DNA from: Phoebastria nigripes
Lineage: Eukaryota > Chordata > Aves > Procellariiformes > Diomedeidae
Direction of reading: 5' to 3'
Length of the DNA: 64,000 bases
Assembly: GCA_035582835.1 (NCBI GenBank)
Contig: JAYKAV010002967.1
Span: 78,754 to 142,753 of the forward strand
Shown one piece after another: positions 1-10,515 of this stretch (position 1 is the first letter of the stretch; each line of letters starts with the position of its first letter). The position numbers were made by a program, and so were the translations under genes. Below the pieces are notes generated by a model. It was given only the letters and a program-made list of their open reading frames with translations. It was not told where the DNA came from and did not search any database.

Positions 1-154
1 GAAGCTGAAAAGTCCTTGACTAGTAGACTACTTAGCAGCAACTAAAAACATCAGTGTGTTATCAACATTATTCTCACACTAAATCCAAAACACAGCACTA
101 TACCAACTACTAGGAAAAAAAAANNACAACTCTATCCCAGCTGAAACCAGGACA
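1..154 (-). mobile_element. Endogenous retrovirus LTR, truncated by window edge
   Basis: This tract matches 32044-32182 almost base for base, apart from small indels and an A-run holding two Ns at 124-125. Both copies end, read on the plus strand, in a conserved block that finishes CCAGGACA. On the minus strand that is the LTR start (TGTCCTGG), so only the first part of the U3 region lies in the window; the rest would be to the left of base 1. The family is the same as the complete copies at 31661-32182 and 63163-63757. No retroviral gene is next to it on the visible side. A 5-bp target-site copy, if present, would be the bases right after 154 (GGGAG). The sequence match is direct; the retroviral assignment comes from the TG...CA ends and promoter layout of the sister copies. 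Confidence 0.8.
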
Positions 155-2037
155 GGGAGGAAAGAGGCTCTGTTAGCCAAAGGCATGACTGAAATCAAAC
201 ATGCATGCGTATGCTTAAAACAATGCCAGAGTGGGCAACAGTAAAAACTGCTGGATGAGAATGGCTTTTAATGGTGTGTTTTATCCCTTTGTATAAATAT
301 GCCAACTGTTTCTCCTAATCTGACTACTCTCCATTTAATGAAGTGACTAAAACTGTTGATTAAGTCTTACCTTATAGCAGCAAGCATAGCAATTTTAGAC
401 CATGAAGGTTTGGGGGGTTTTAACACGTTTGGTATTGCTGNAGAATACAAAGCACTTCAGACTAAATGTTTGCTAGAAACAAAAGCGAACAGTGCTGTCC
501 TGCTCCAGGTCCAATCTTTCACGGTACTTTCTTTGCTTATCAAACACACACATTTTCCTCCCAACTGCTGCTTCCTGCTGTAAATTATTTAAGTTCCTGT
601 TCAATCATTTGCATTCAGTGGAACTGACTGTGATTTAAGTACATATTCAGTTAAAACTTGTAATTAGTATGAGAGACCAAAAAAACTGGTCTAAAAGAGG
701 CTAAAAGAAATCAGTGAAATGAGAACCTGCAGAGTTCAGTGATATATGGATGACAACCCAACAGAGCAATTTCTTAAGAAGGACCAGAAACGGTGCAAGT
801 TACGTCATTTCAAACTTGTTTAGCCCCTCTGAATCGGAGCATATTTCATACATCTCACATGGCGCAGGAAGTAATCGGTAACAGCTGGCAGTTACAATTT
901 AAACTGGTAAAGGAACATTGCAGTTGAGATAGTTTATTATTGCCCATAAAAGCTATGTTCTGCCTGAAATATACTTCCATAAGATAAGCCCTCTCTTTTT
1001 ATGCTGGATGTCTCTGATATGGTTTCTGCCTGGTTGGGGATGGTTTGCAAACAGGGGACTGAAAGCAAGAAGTCACGAACCTGACAGAGAAGTCCTCGAA
1101 CGCAGTGCTGTGTGTGACAGTTACGGTAGGAAGCCTTTAGCGTGTAAGTCACATCCCCACTTGTTTAAAATCTAGTAAGTGGAAAGCATAAAGGGATGTG
1201 TCAAAATCAACGATCCGATTTCAGGGCAGACATTAAAAGCTGAATATGTGAAAACATGCTGTCAATTGAAGTAAGTGATGGAAAGATTGGCACAAGTTTG
1301 TTGTGTGTTAAATCGCACAGCCCCTTGTTGCACTACAGCAAGAGATATTAGGCAACTATAGAACAGACATAAAAGCTTTGGGATTCAATCTATCATTCAA
1401 CATTTTTGTTTGAAATGGAATTGTTCTTTTTCTTTTNTTAGCTGTGAAAAGCATTGGAAAAGGAGCTCTGTGCAGGCTCCCTTTCATCAGTTCCAGACCT
1501 GAAATGAATGAAACTCTGCCATTCCTGGTCTTTCATTTGAAAAAGTATCTGGGTAGCTAGCTGCTCTATAAGTTTTACCATAAGACTCAGGTGAAAAAAA
1601 ACATTTTCAATTCTCTTTCACTGAAAGAAAAATGAACTAGTGTGCAGTCTGTCAAGTATTAATGGCTTAATTAACATTTACTTAGCTACCTTTCCTTGTA
1701 AACATTTTCCAGGCACACTAATAAATTTAAGTACAATTTATTTTTTTAAAAAAGTTTTCTAAGTGCAATGTTGAATAATAATTACCGAGGAAGTATTTGG
1801 AGATACATTGAGCAGAAAATGAGCAAAGTTCACCTAAATTTAGATTATCATCATAGCTGTCAGAAGCTGAGGCTAATATGACGACAGTATGATTTAGGAA
1901 GTGTACAGGATAGTGTACCAGCAACAGAAACCACTCACCAGTAATAAAGACTTGGCTCAGAGCTGCCTTCAAGCATTAGCTCCAAGGCCCAGCTTAACCC
2001 ACCCCACTGACAACCTACCCATCACACTGAAGTTTCC
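155..2037. other. Non-coding stretch, nothing recognised
   Basis: This stretch is AT-rich unique-looking sequence with single Ns at 441 and 1437. The open frames in it are all under 90 codons, in mixed frames, with no family I recognise and no repeat ends visible. Confidence 0.6.
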
Positions 2038-2259
2038 TCAGGTGCAGAAAGGACTCTCCATCACATCTCCAGTAATATCAGACTCACTGTACGTGCGGTG
2101 TAGAGTCCTCTGCATCTTGGCAAAATTTTGCATGATGGTCCCAGGAGTTCCCAAGAAGCTCAGCTGATCCTGACCTGTATTGCTACTCATATTTCCACTT
2201 GATTTCTCATCTTTGAGGTCACCCTTTCCGCTGTGGATTATTATTTTGAAGCAAGCCAT
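2038..2259 (-). other. Exon-like open frame, unrecognised (doubtful)
   Basis: The minus strand has a 73-codon frame starting with Met at 2259. From about residue 15 its composition looks like a real hydrophilic protein segment rather than random AT-rich translation: a charged stretch (KGDLKDEKSSG), then a Ser/Thr/Gly/Gln-rich part, then an RTYSESD stretch that resembles a basophilic kinase site. On the minus strand a short pyrimidine tract and an AG sit just upstream of the ATG, and a GTGAGT occurs inside the RTYSES region, so an exon could end there. I do not recognise the protein. No neighbouring exon could be linked to it, so it may equally be chance. If real, it could be an alternative first exon of a gene that extends beyond the window to the left. 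Confidence 0.2.
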
Positions 2260-3020
2260 TGCTTAATCAGAAAAGATTGTTGGTCCAAGCAAAGAAGATG
2301 TGCCAATATCCTCATGTTGTATAAACTAAATTTCATTATTCCCTAGAACCATCAGAACTTCCAAAAAACTCTCATGTCAAGATTCCTGTGAAATTGTTTC
2401 AATAGAAATGTGGGCACAGTCTCAGCAGTTTATATATTTGTTTATTTTTAATAATGGACTGCATTTGTTACCTAGAAAAAGGGATCCTGATTTAATATTT
2501 TGAGGTGTGTGAGCTTTGCTGCTACAATTTTTGCTTCCTTACTGTGAAATTTTTATAGCAATTTATTCTGTTTTAGAAGAAAAACAAGGTCATAAACCGC
2601 AGTTTCACTGCAACAAATTTGTTAAATGAAACTAATAGAAGAGAAGTACAATTAGCCAAAAGCTTTAAATCAAATTTCAGAACTTGGCAGACTTCCCATT
2701 ACCCAAAACCAAGTGCTGAACCAAGAAGAATTCATTACAAAANTTGACAAGGACCTCAGGATGATTGCTAGCACATGGCCAATAAATGATTTGGTATCAA
2801 TCCTACAGTCACACAAAGGAAAAAAAGTATACTTACTACAAATCACTGAAATTAAAATATAAGACATCACTTTTCTGTAGCTGTGATGCTTTAACTCTGA
2901 CGCCGTAATAGCTCACTGCTTGAGCAACCTCATGGGAATGGAGTGGCAACTGCTTCTGGTACTAATCCCTACTTTCTTTTGCAGCCTCTCCATGTATAAA
3001 GGGTGGTTATACATAGCTGT
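2260..3020. other. Non-coding stretch, nothing recognised
   Basis: This is AT-rich sequence with no repeat ends and no convincing frame; there is an N at 2743. Confidence 0.6.
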
Positions 3021-3023
3021 TAT

Positions 3024-3092
3024 TTTGTATATATATGTGTGTGTGTCTGTGTATACACATATGTATACAGTTATATGTGTATATATGTAACN
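3024..3092. repeat. TG/TA microsatellite tract
   Basis: This is a run of alternating purine and pyrimidine (TATATATG, TGTGTGTG, TATACACATA and so on), partly self-complementary. It is a degenerate dinucleotide repeat that ends at an N (3092). No function is implied. Confidence 0.85.
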
Positions 3093-3224
3093 AGTGTTTT
3101 TAACTAAAAATTCTTATTAAAAAGTTGATTAAAGTGTCCTAGTCTAATTAAAACAAAAGAAACTGACATTTCCAAAGATGCAAGAGCTAAGGATGGAGAG
3201 ATTTCTCCAAGTTTCCAGTGAAAN

Positions 3225-4190
3225 AAGTTAATGTGGCAGCTGGCATGGGCTGGGCTTAGTTGACGGTAGTGTTAGCATGTGAGCTTTGGTTAATCCTGTC
3301 AGGTATCGGAGCAGCCAAGTTATAAGAGCAGAGGAGCAGCATGAGGGCAAACCACCAGCTGATGACTGTGAGAACTGCGGGTGCCTGGAGAAACTGGTGC
3401 TCGGGGTGGGCTGCGATGCCAGCGGTGGTGACAGCCCGCGTTTGGGCACTGAGTGAAGCTCTGTGAGTTGATGCAGAGCTAGGTATTTGCTACCCCAGCC
3501 CATCACGGACGGTGTCTGGTGTCACTTGNTGGACAGAAAAATGGAGGAGCCCAGGAGAGATGCAATGAAAAACACAGAAGGGAAGGGAAGCCAGCTGCAA
3601 GAGGAGATGAAGAGGAAAATTTAAAAAAAATTGAAAGTTGATTTGGAGGCAGAGGTGATTGTGCAGTAATATGGAAATGAAGGATGAAATCCTTGAATTT
3701 ATTACATGAGATAGGGAGTCAAAGAGGGAACTTGGGATAAATGTCGTGTGGTGAGGGGGGGACAGATGACCCCAGAGGAGGATCCAACAGACACGTCCCC
3801 TATTCAAAGAGTACCCAGCATGTGTCCCTTGGCTAGTGGTGATGACAGTGAGAAAAAATTATGTTTTGAGGGAGAGAGATGGGAGATTAGAAATGGAACA
3901 GAAAGGGAAAAGAACTGAGGAGCAGGCTGATTTTCCATAATAAGACAAATGTACTTGAGCTATTAGTAAATATGTAGCACATGGGAGATGGATGTCCTTC
4001 CTCCCAGCCATATCAATAAACATGATACACNGGTGAGGTAGTTGGAGTGATAAAAGACAAACCAAGGAAAGATGTTGGAAAGGCAGCTGGGGGTGTAATG
4101 CTTCATGAATTTAAATTGAACATGTCTGAGAATGCCAGATCACCAGAAAAGACTGAAGAAAGAAGGAAATGAAAACAAAACATAAACAGT
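3225..4190. other. Mixed GC-richer and purine-rich stretch, unrecognised
   Basis: From about 3225 to 3530 the sequence is noticeably richer in G and C than its surroundings, then becomes purine-rich on the plus strand to about 4190. The minus-strand frames of 92-105 codons here follow from that composition (few A/T-rich stops) and have no family likeness that I can see. It could be an old repeat or a lost exon region. Confidence 0.4.
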
Positions 4191-4191
4191 A

Positions 4192-4620
4192 ATGGATGTC
4201 AGGGTCCTGATTGCACTAATGGGCTCTGCAACCTTGTCTGCCCCCTCACCCCTTGAAGGTTTGGCTGCCTGTGCTCATGGTCAGCTTTGCTATAGTGCAA
4301 CTGCAAAGCAGGCTGCAGGAAAAAGAGGTTTTGGGAAGCTGTGCCGGGGGCTCTTCCCCCATGTGCTCGGGAGCTGCATGCAAGTAGACCCTGGTGCTGG
4401 GTCCCTGCCTGTCGGGGGCAGCCAGAGGGGGCTGCTCCACAGGGGACGGCAAGCCGGGTGCCAAGGGTGATGGCAGGGCAGTGCCCTCAATGGGACTTGA
4501 GCCAGCTCTTCCCAGCAGTCTGCTCTGCTCCTGCACGGCTGTGCAACCTCCCAGCTGCCCTCCAACACAGGCAGCCCCGCAACCCCTCACAGAAATGTTA
4601 GTATCGTCTTCAGTGCCCCA
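4192..4620. other. GC-rich block with overlapping open frames, unrecognised
   Basis: This is a local GC-rich island about 430 bp long inside AT-rich DNA. At least five overlapping frames on both strands stay open for 86-152 codons, which is what high GC alone produces. None has a domain I recognise. There are no LTR-type or CR1-type ends. It may be the remains of a GC-rich repeat or a small CpG-type element. Confidence 0.4.
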
Positions 4621-5689
4621 GACCTTAGGGCTAAGAGTGAAAAGGATGCAAAACTGCAGCATTTTCATGTGCAAAAGTGAAGCATATTTCATATGCAAAG
4701 ACACTTAAATGAGACGCTTTAAATGAAATTAAATCTTTTTTTCAGGTTCAATTTCACCTTGGTAGAAGAAATACCAAATTTTCAATTTTGAAAACATGGC
4801 TGTTTAGCATATTGTCACACAGGTAATCAAAACGTACAGTGCCATTCAGACTGGAACTCACAAAAGGGAACCAGAGCAGCAGCACTAGCTTCTGCTCCAA
4901 TGCCAGCAAACTAAGGAGTAAGTTGGCAGAACTAGAATGAAATCTACCCCTAAATTAAGACACTGTTTTACTGGCTTTTTAAAATGTTTGGTGGGACATT
5001 GCATTTTGTTAAAAAACAAAATATGCAAGAAAGGTAGAATAAATTCCACTGGTCATAGAGGAGGCTCGCACATTAAGACCTTAAATCAAGTTAACGAACC
5101 AAACACCTCAGTGAGTTACAGGGAGCCTATATGAATAGCTCTCAGTGCCAGGGCTCAGCTATCTGCGATCCAGAGCCTGGTCTGCTACAACATGGCTCTG
5201 GTTTGGCTCTGTCCTACTCAGGAAACTCTTGTGAAGGTAAAAGAAAGTATGTGAGCTAAACCATGCAAGATAAAAAAGCGAAGACACAGAGGGTATTTGA
5301 AAACAGAGACTCCAAACACAGCAACAAAACAGCGTGGAGGTGCAGCCCAAGGACCAAGGAGAAACCGTGGATAACCCTTTCCTTCTGACTGACAATAGTC
5401 TGGCCAGGAAAGGCTCTACTGCTACTTCAGTGAAATGGGAGTGAGCATATTAATGCTTAGCCTAGTAACTCATTAGTCTTTGTTTCCCTATTGTGTGCAA
5501 TAGCTAATAAATAATTGTTTACTCTTAATTTGCATATATCCTGCTTCTCTCTATGCAAGATAAAAGTCCAATGAAAGTGACCCACAGAGAAGGTTACATA
5601 TGAATTGGTGTTTCAGTCCTAACAATAAGAATATAGTATTGGTGCTATATTGTCAGTGACTCAACTAGAAGAGCAACATTGACTGGGAT
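4621..5689. other. Non-coding stretch, nothing recognised
   Basis: This is AT-rich sequence without repeat ends or a convincing frame. Confidence 0.55.
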
Positions 5690-6800
5690 ATGCTGAAAGA
5701 GATACAGAAGCAGGAAATACAACTGCAATGAGAGACTTTAATTACTCTCAGACAGACTAGACAAATGTCATATCCGGATGTGAAGCAGAGAATTTTTAGA
5801 TACCATCAGTAGCTCCTGCAAGAAACAGAGAAACAGCTGATTAGGGAGCCCACGGCGGGAAATGCAACCCTGGGCTGGGTTGTGAGTAATGCACAGGTTC
5901 TCTTTCAAAGTGCTCCAGGCAAAGAGCAGCTCTCTAGCACTGGCCATTGGGAACTGGGAATTGGAAATACCTACAGTAATAATAAAGGCCAACAGCCCAC
6001 TAAATTGGAGTGTTAAGCTTCAAAAAAAGGAAACTGGTAAAAATGACGGAAATTGTTAAAAAGAAAGTTGCCGAAAAGAGCAGTTCAAACAGTTAAATCC
6101 TTACAAGCAGTAAGAAGAAAACGCCTTCCTGTAAGCACAGCAGCAGTACATATCCTTATTAAGGTCTTGAAAAAGGTGAGAGGAAGCTGATGGTATATCC
6201 AAATGAGGAAAAATAAATAAAAAAAAAAACCCTACCTGTAAATTCTGGCAAAGTAGATATAAAAATACAATAAGAAGAACAGGTGAGGAATGAATAGTAA
6301 AAGAATCAAAATCAATATTCAATCCTTCTTCAAACCCAGCAGGAGAATAAAACCTTACAGACAGTCTGTAGGGCAAACTGGTGATCAGGATGTTTAAAAG
6401 GAAGGCACAAGGAGGACAAAGCCATTAGAGGGAATTGAAATGGAAAAGTACTGAGCAGTGTTCACTGCTGAAGAAAGTGGGAAGGTTCCTGTGACCTAAC
6501 CCTTTCCTTTGCGAGGAAGGGCTCAATAAACATCTGTCTGCAATTCAAGTGGCTCTTGATGAGGCTGTAAAAACTATTAGCACGAGGAACACTAANAAAT
6601 CTTCAGATCAGACAATATTCACCCAAAAGTTTTAAGAGCGCTCAAGGAGGAAAGCTAAATTACTAATAGTGTATTTGGTAAATCAGAGGTAGTGTGTAAC
6701 TCCTAGTTGAAACATTTCTTCATATATGAGGAATGAAGGATGGCAAATCAGATGCCATTTTTAAAAACCTTTGGGGAAAAGTCACACTATAGTCCTTCAG
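5690..6800 (+). mobile_element. Ancient CR1-type LINE body (endonuclease-RT region), decayed
   Basis: Several blocks read in order like the ORF2 region of old amniote CR1-like LINEs. At 5735-5750 there is the 'gactttaattactc' motif, where the family encodes the GDFNYP-type end of the endonuclease. At 5845-5895 comes a block on the pattern 'gggaaatgcaaccctggg...gagtaatgcacagg'. At 6000-6090 'cccactaaattgg' is followed by 'ttcaaaaaaaggaaactgg' and 'cagttaaatccttacaag'. At 6605-6640 'gatcagacaatattcaccc' and 'aagttttaagagc' lie where the reverse transcriptase domain starts, and at 6735-6775 'gatggcaaatc...ccatttttaaaaa' follows. The order and spacing fit one element of over 1 kb, broken by many indels and stops, with no usable frame. 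The neighbouring minus-strand frames are shadows. Boundaries are approximate. The family comparison is from memory, not an alignment. Confidence 0.75.
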
Positions 6801-6873
6801 TTCTCCTGCTTTTTAAATTGACAAATTAATTTTTCGTTTTTCAGCTATGTCCTTTCCCAGCTGTGTCATAATA

Positions 6874-6962
6874 ACAGGATACAGAATTACAAAATTACAC
6901 GAATAACAATTACAAATAACAAATTACAAGAATAACATAATACAGGATACAGAATTACAAAA
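6874..6962 (+). repeat. Short tandem duplication rich in AATTACAA
   Basis: The 21-bp unit beginning ACAGGATACAGAATTACAAA occurs at 6874-6894 and again at 6942-6962, 68 bp apart. The spacer is itself made of degenerate AATAACAAATTACAAG-like units. It looks like a small decayed minisatellite, right after the end of the ancient LINE at about 6800. Confidence 0.85.
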
Positions 6963-9900
6963 GTAGTATTGAACAGTAATCTTGTAGGATATTAATACAA
7001 AGAATGGTTTTCAATCAACTGTGTCCATTATAATCTTTAATGCCACTTCAGTTATTGACAAAAGAATTTCCAAGCTCAAAATCAGAAGGTTAAAATGCTG
7101 TACAACATTCACCAAATTTAGATATAGAGAGAATAACAGTCAAATCTCAGCCATTGAAATTAGGAACTTCATTTCTTCTTTAGTTAGTTCACAATTATGT
7201 AGGCATATCAATATTTTGAGTAATTCTAGGATAAATATTTTTAGTGTGAAATATTTTTCATCCCATACATAGTTAGTTTCCTTCCAGTGTACTGGAACAG
7301 TAACTACAATTTTCTAGAGTAAAGAACTAAATGCTCATCATCAGCTTAGTCCACTTTATGGAATGGCAGCAATAAGAAAGTTCTTTTACCTTTTTTTTCC
7401 TAATTAATAACTCTGCAGGGCATTCATCTTCCCCTGTTCCCCCTGAGCTTTAATGTCCGATTTAATCAAAAACATCTTTGTTTCAAGTGGTTGTACAGTT
7501 TCCCACTACTCCTAAACATTTGCTTCAGTTCCCTTTCTCTCTTTTTGTAAATGAATGCTACCCTCTTCTCCTGTGAGTATTAGATAGTACTTGTAAAATA
7601 TCTGATCATGCTTCGAAAGTCGCAGACGACAGAAGATATAAAGCTTGTGTTGTATGCCGTAATGCTACTACAGCAGCCTTCTGACCGCTTAATGTCATGA
7701 CATAAAACCACTGTGCAGCAGCCATCAAAGCCAATGACCACTGACATCAGTGGCAATTGAATTTACCCCATAGGGCCTGTTTCAACTCTCACTGGCTTCT
7801 CCACTGAAAAGTCCTCCACTGGTTGAAGCTGGACTTGTGAGCACACAGAGAGGCTTAGCCAGTCTCCAGGTCAGCAACGGTCTTATCACAGACTTTGCTG
7901 AAGGAGGGTCAGGTCCATGATTAGGGTTCCCTCTGCCTCAGGGGGTGTATGGACTGTGGGACTCCTTGATTTTGGAAAATATTGGCTCTAATAGAGTGCA
8001 GGAGAAAGTACTTAACCCAGTAAGAAATTTGGCAGATAAGAGCAAAGGGAAAACCTGCTCATCCTTTACGTTCAATGAAGGCTCGCTNCCTAAAAAAAAC
8101 CCCAAAAACCAGAGAGGGTAATCTCTAAAAGCAAAATTTTTAAAGGTCAAATGTGATTGTTCTCAGGCAGGTTTTCATCATACCATTCTGTGTTACAAAA
8201 GAGAGCTAATGTTTCATTTCAGCTCTAAGGCAGTATCACTGGTTTCCTCTCTTTCATTCCTTTCCAGCCCTTGCTGGGCAGCCAGTGCACTGAGCATAAT
8301 CAGGCATTGCCCTGCTGAAGTCAGCTGGCTTTGCTGCTGCTGCTGAGCTGTGTGCTGCAGCGATCCCACATCAGGTCTACCACCGCCTTCCCCAGACTGA
8401 TGCTGCTACTTCCCCACATAGAGCTGATTTCCCCTTACAGCGTTACAGGGACAGCAGAAGGCAGAGGAAAAGAAGAAAGGAGAAAATATTGAAAGGCAGC
8501 TGAAGAGGTGTTAAAAAAAGACCTCAATGTCAGATCGCTGTACTAATCCAAATATCTGTGAAAGCAGTTCTAATATAGTGTGGGCTTAGGCATTCGTTAT
8601 TTGTTTTGCTGGTTGGGTCTTACTGAATACAGTTTAATTTTATATAACATCTTTCAGATCTCTAAATGGTTTCTAGAAATAAACAACAGGGAAAAAGCCA
8701 AAAAATATAAGCAGAGAGAAGGAAGAAGTTGGGTGGGTGAGTAGGCAGGCAAAAAGGAGATACATTTTTCAGATGAAATTTGAAAATTGAGTTGATGAGG
8801 CAGAGATACAGAGAAATGCTTTCTGCAGCGTATTTGTATTACACAGAAGAGATATTTATACATAAAAAGAGTTTTTGCAATGTGACAGTTATCATGCTTT
8901 CCAGGCAGTCAGTTGCCTGACTGCATTCACATGGGAATCTAGACCCCTTGGAAGCTGAAAAAAAAAGCTGTGTGAACTTGTAGAAAGTTTTGCGATGTAA
9001 TCTGTTCTGCATCATCTCTGTTTACTTCACTTGTACTAATATGTTTTAGAACGACATATATCATCACACACCACAGATATTTGTTTATACTTAGATTTTA
9101 ATTTTCTCTTGATTACATAATTCCTTTTTCATTGGTTGACCACAAGTTGTTATATCACAAAGCCAAGCAGAAATGCTGTAGAGAAAATCTTGTCTGAAAT
9201 GATACTAAGGAGCTCTAGTAATAACCATATATTCAGTGCCATATATCGGCAAAGATTATATGCTAATATTATCCATTTCCAATCACTTCATGCACAGCCA
9301 CTCATTTATTCAGGAACTACTTGACAATTTTAAGCTCCTTTATACCGTGTGTTTTACATCTGGGTAACTGTGGCTGAATCCTGTATTCAGTTGCTTGAAA
9401 ATGAGGCCAAGCCTCTCCCTAGATTTATGCTCACTCCTAATTGTGTGAAAGCCTATCAAGTGCTGTTAAAAACCCCCTGTCTTTAAAGCTTCGGTTCTGA
9501 GCATACTATATTGAACAGGTCCCTGTTTTTTTACTGTGTAAGAAACCTCACAGATGCCTGAACTCCGACAAAGTCATAAAATGGGGGCAAGGCACGGTGC
9601 TAGGCTGGAGCTGCCACAGGTGCTCTCCTTGAACGTGAAACTGGTAGAAAGCCCATCCCTTCATGGCAGGGCAGTGGTACAACTGCTTTTCTGCTCCATT
9701 ACACCATGACAACCTGGCCGCCGAGTGGGTGGCAGGTGAGGGTAAACAGCAATATCTCATGCGGAGGGAGGGAGCGGGAGACAGGCGCTGTGCTTTGAAT
9801 TTAGAAGATCTTGATGCAGAACATGCATATGAACATGGCAAAGGAGCCGATGTGGGTATCTCACACGCAGGAAGTGAGACCACGCAGACTTGCATTTAAA

Positions 9901-10309
9901 TTTGTTCTGAATATTTCAGGATTTATCTGATTTTCAGGATTTCACTCTTAAGAGTCTTGAAATATTTTACACTGTCAACTCTTCATTAATACCATTCTAT
10001 TACGTCTTGTGTATTTAATTTACTGATGGAGATAATCTTCTACAGTCAGAAGTGGGGCTGCAGCTCACCCAGACATGCAGGAGCAACTTTAAACCTTCTT
10101 CTCAGTATTGATGTGCTGACTTGAAATTCTGTGCAGGTTAGCCAACAGAATATTTACACAGGTCCTGGGTGGGTTTTGCAATTCATGCTGAGCTCTGTAC
10201 TGCAGCAGCATTACNATTTCTGTACCTGGGCTAGCTAGTTTTCATCTAGCATAGATATAATTACCTCCGTAATTATATTTTTTTGCTGATTTACAATGGA
10301 ACATCTTTC
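6963..10309. other. Non-coding stretch, nothing recognised
   Basis: This is over 3 kb of mostly unique AT-rich sequence. Slightly GC-richer patches lie at 7640-7940, 8270-8480 and 9540-9880. The longest frame is 115 codons (minus strand, 9548-9895), falls in one of those patches and has no recognisable domain. Single N at 8088; another at 10214. Confidence 0.55.
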
Positions 10310-10515
10310 ATGATCCTTCCACTTTGTTTTTCTTTCCTAGCTTTCAAGGCAGTTTGCAAAGGAAATCTAGTATTGTCACTTCTACTTTATCTGCAAGGAA
10401 ACTGAGGCCAAGAGCAAATTCCTGTAGTCATATGACAAGACACTGACTGAACCAGAAATAGCACCCAGAAATCCTACTTGTGGTCCAGATCCTGATCGTC
10501 TGAACCATGCTGCCA
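10310..10515 (-). repeat. MIR-like ancient SINE
   Basis: On the plus strand the segment 'ggaaactgaggccaagag' at about 10397, followed by 'gaaccagaaatagcaccc' at about 10449 and 'ctgaaccatgctgcc' at about 10500, follows the antisense order of the MIR/CORE-SINE family: the 'cagatgaggaaactgaggc' core, then the 'gaacccagg' region, then the promoter end. The element therefore lies on the minus strand. It is old and heavily mutated, as expected for a SINE that predates birds. The call rests on remembered consensus order. Confidence 0.6.

Noticed and set aside
4246..4704. A 152-codon minus-strand frame as a gene
   Set aside because: It lies in a GC-rich patch with four other long overlapping frames; no motif or splice context supports it.
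7725..7790. A SINE of the 'actgacatcagtggcaattg' type
   Set aside because: The likeness to short amniote repeat motifs is too brief to separate from chance.
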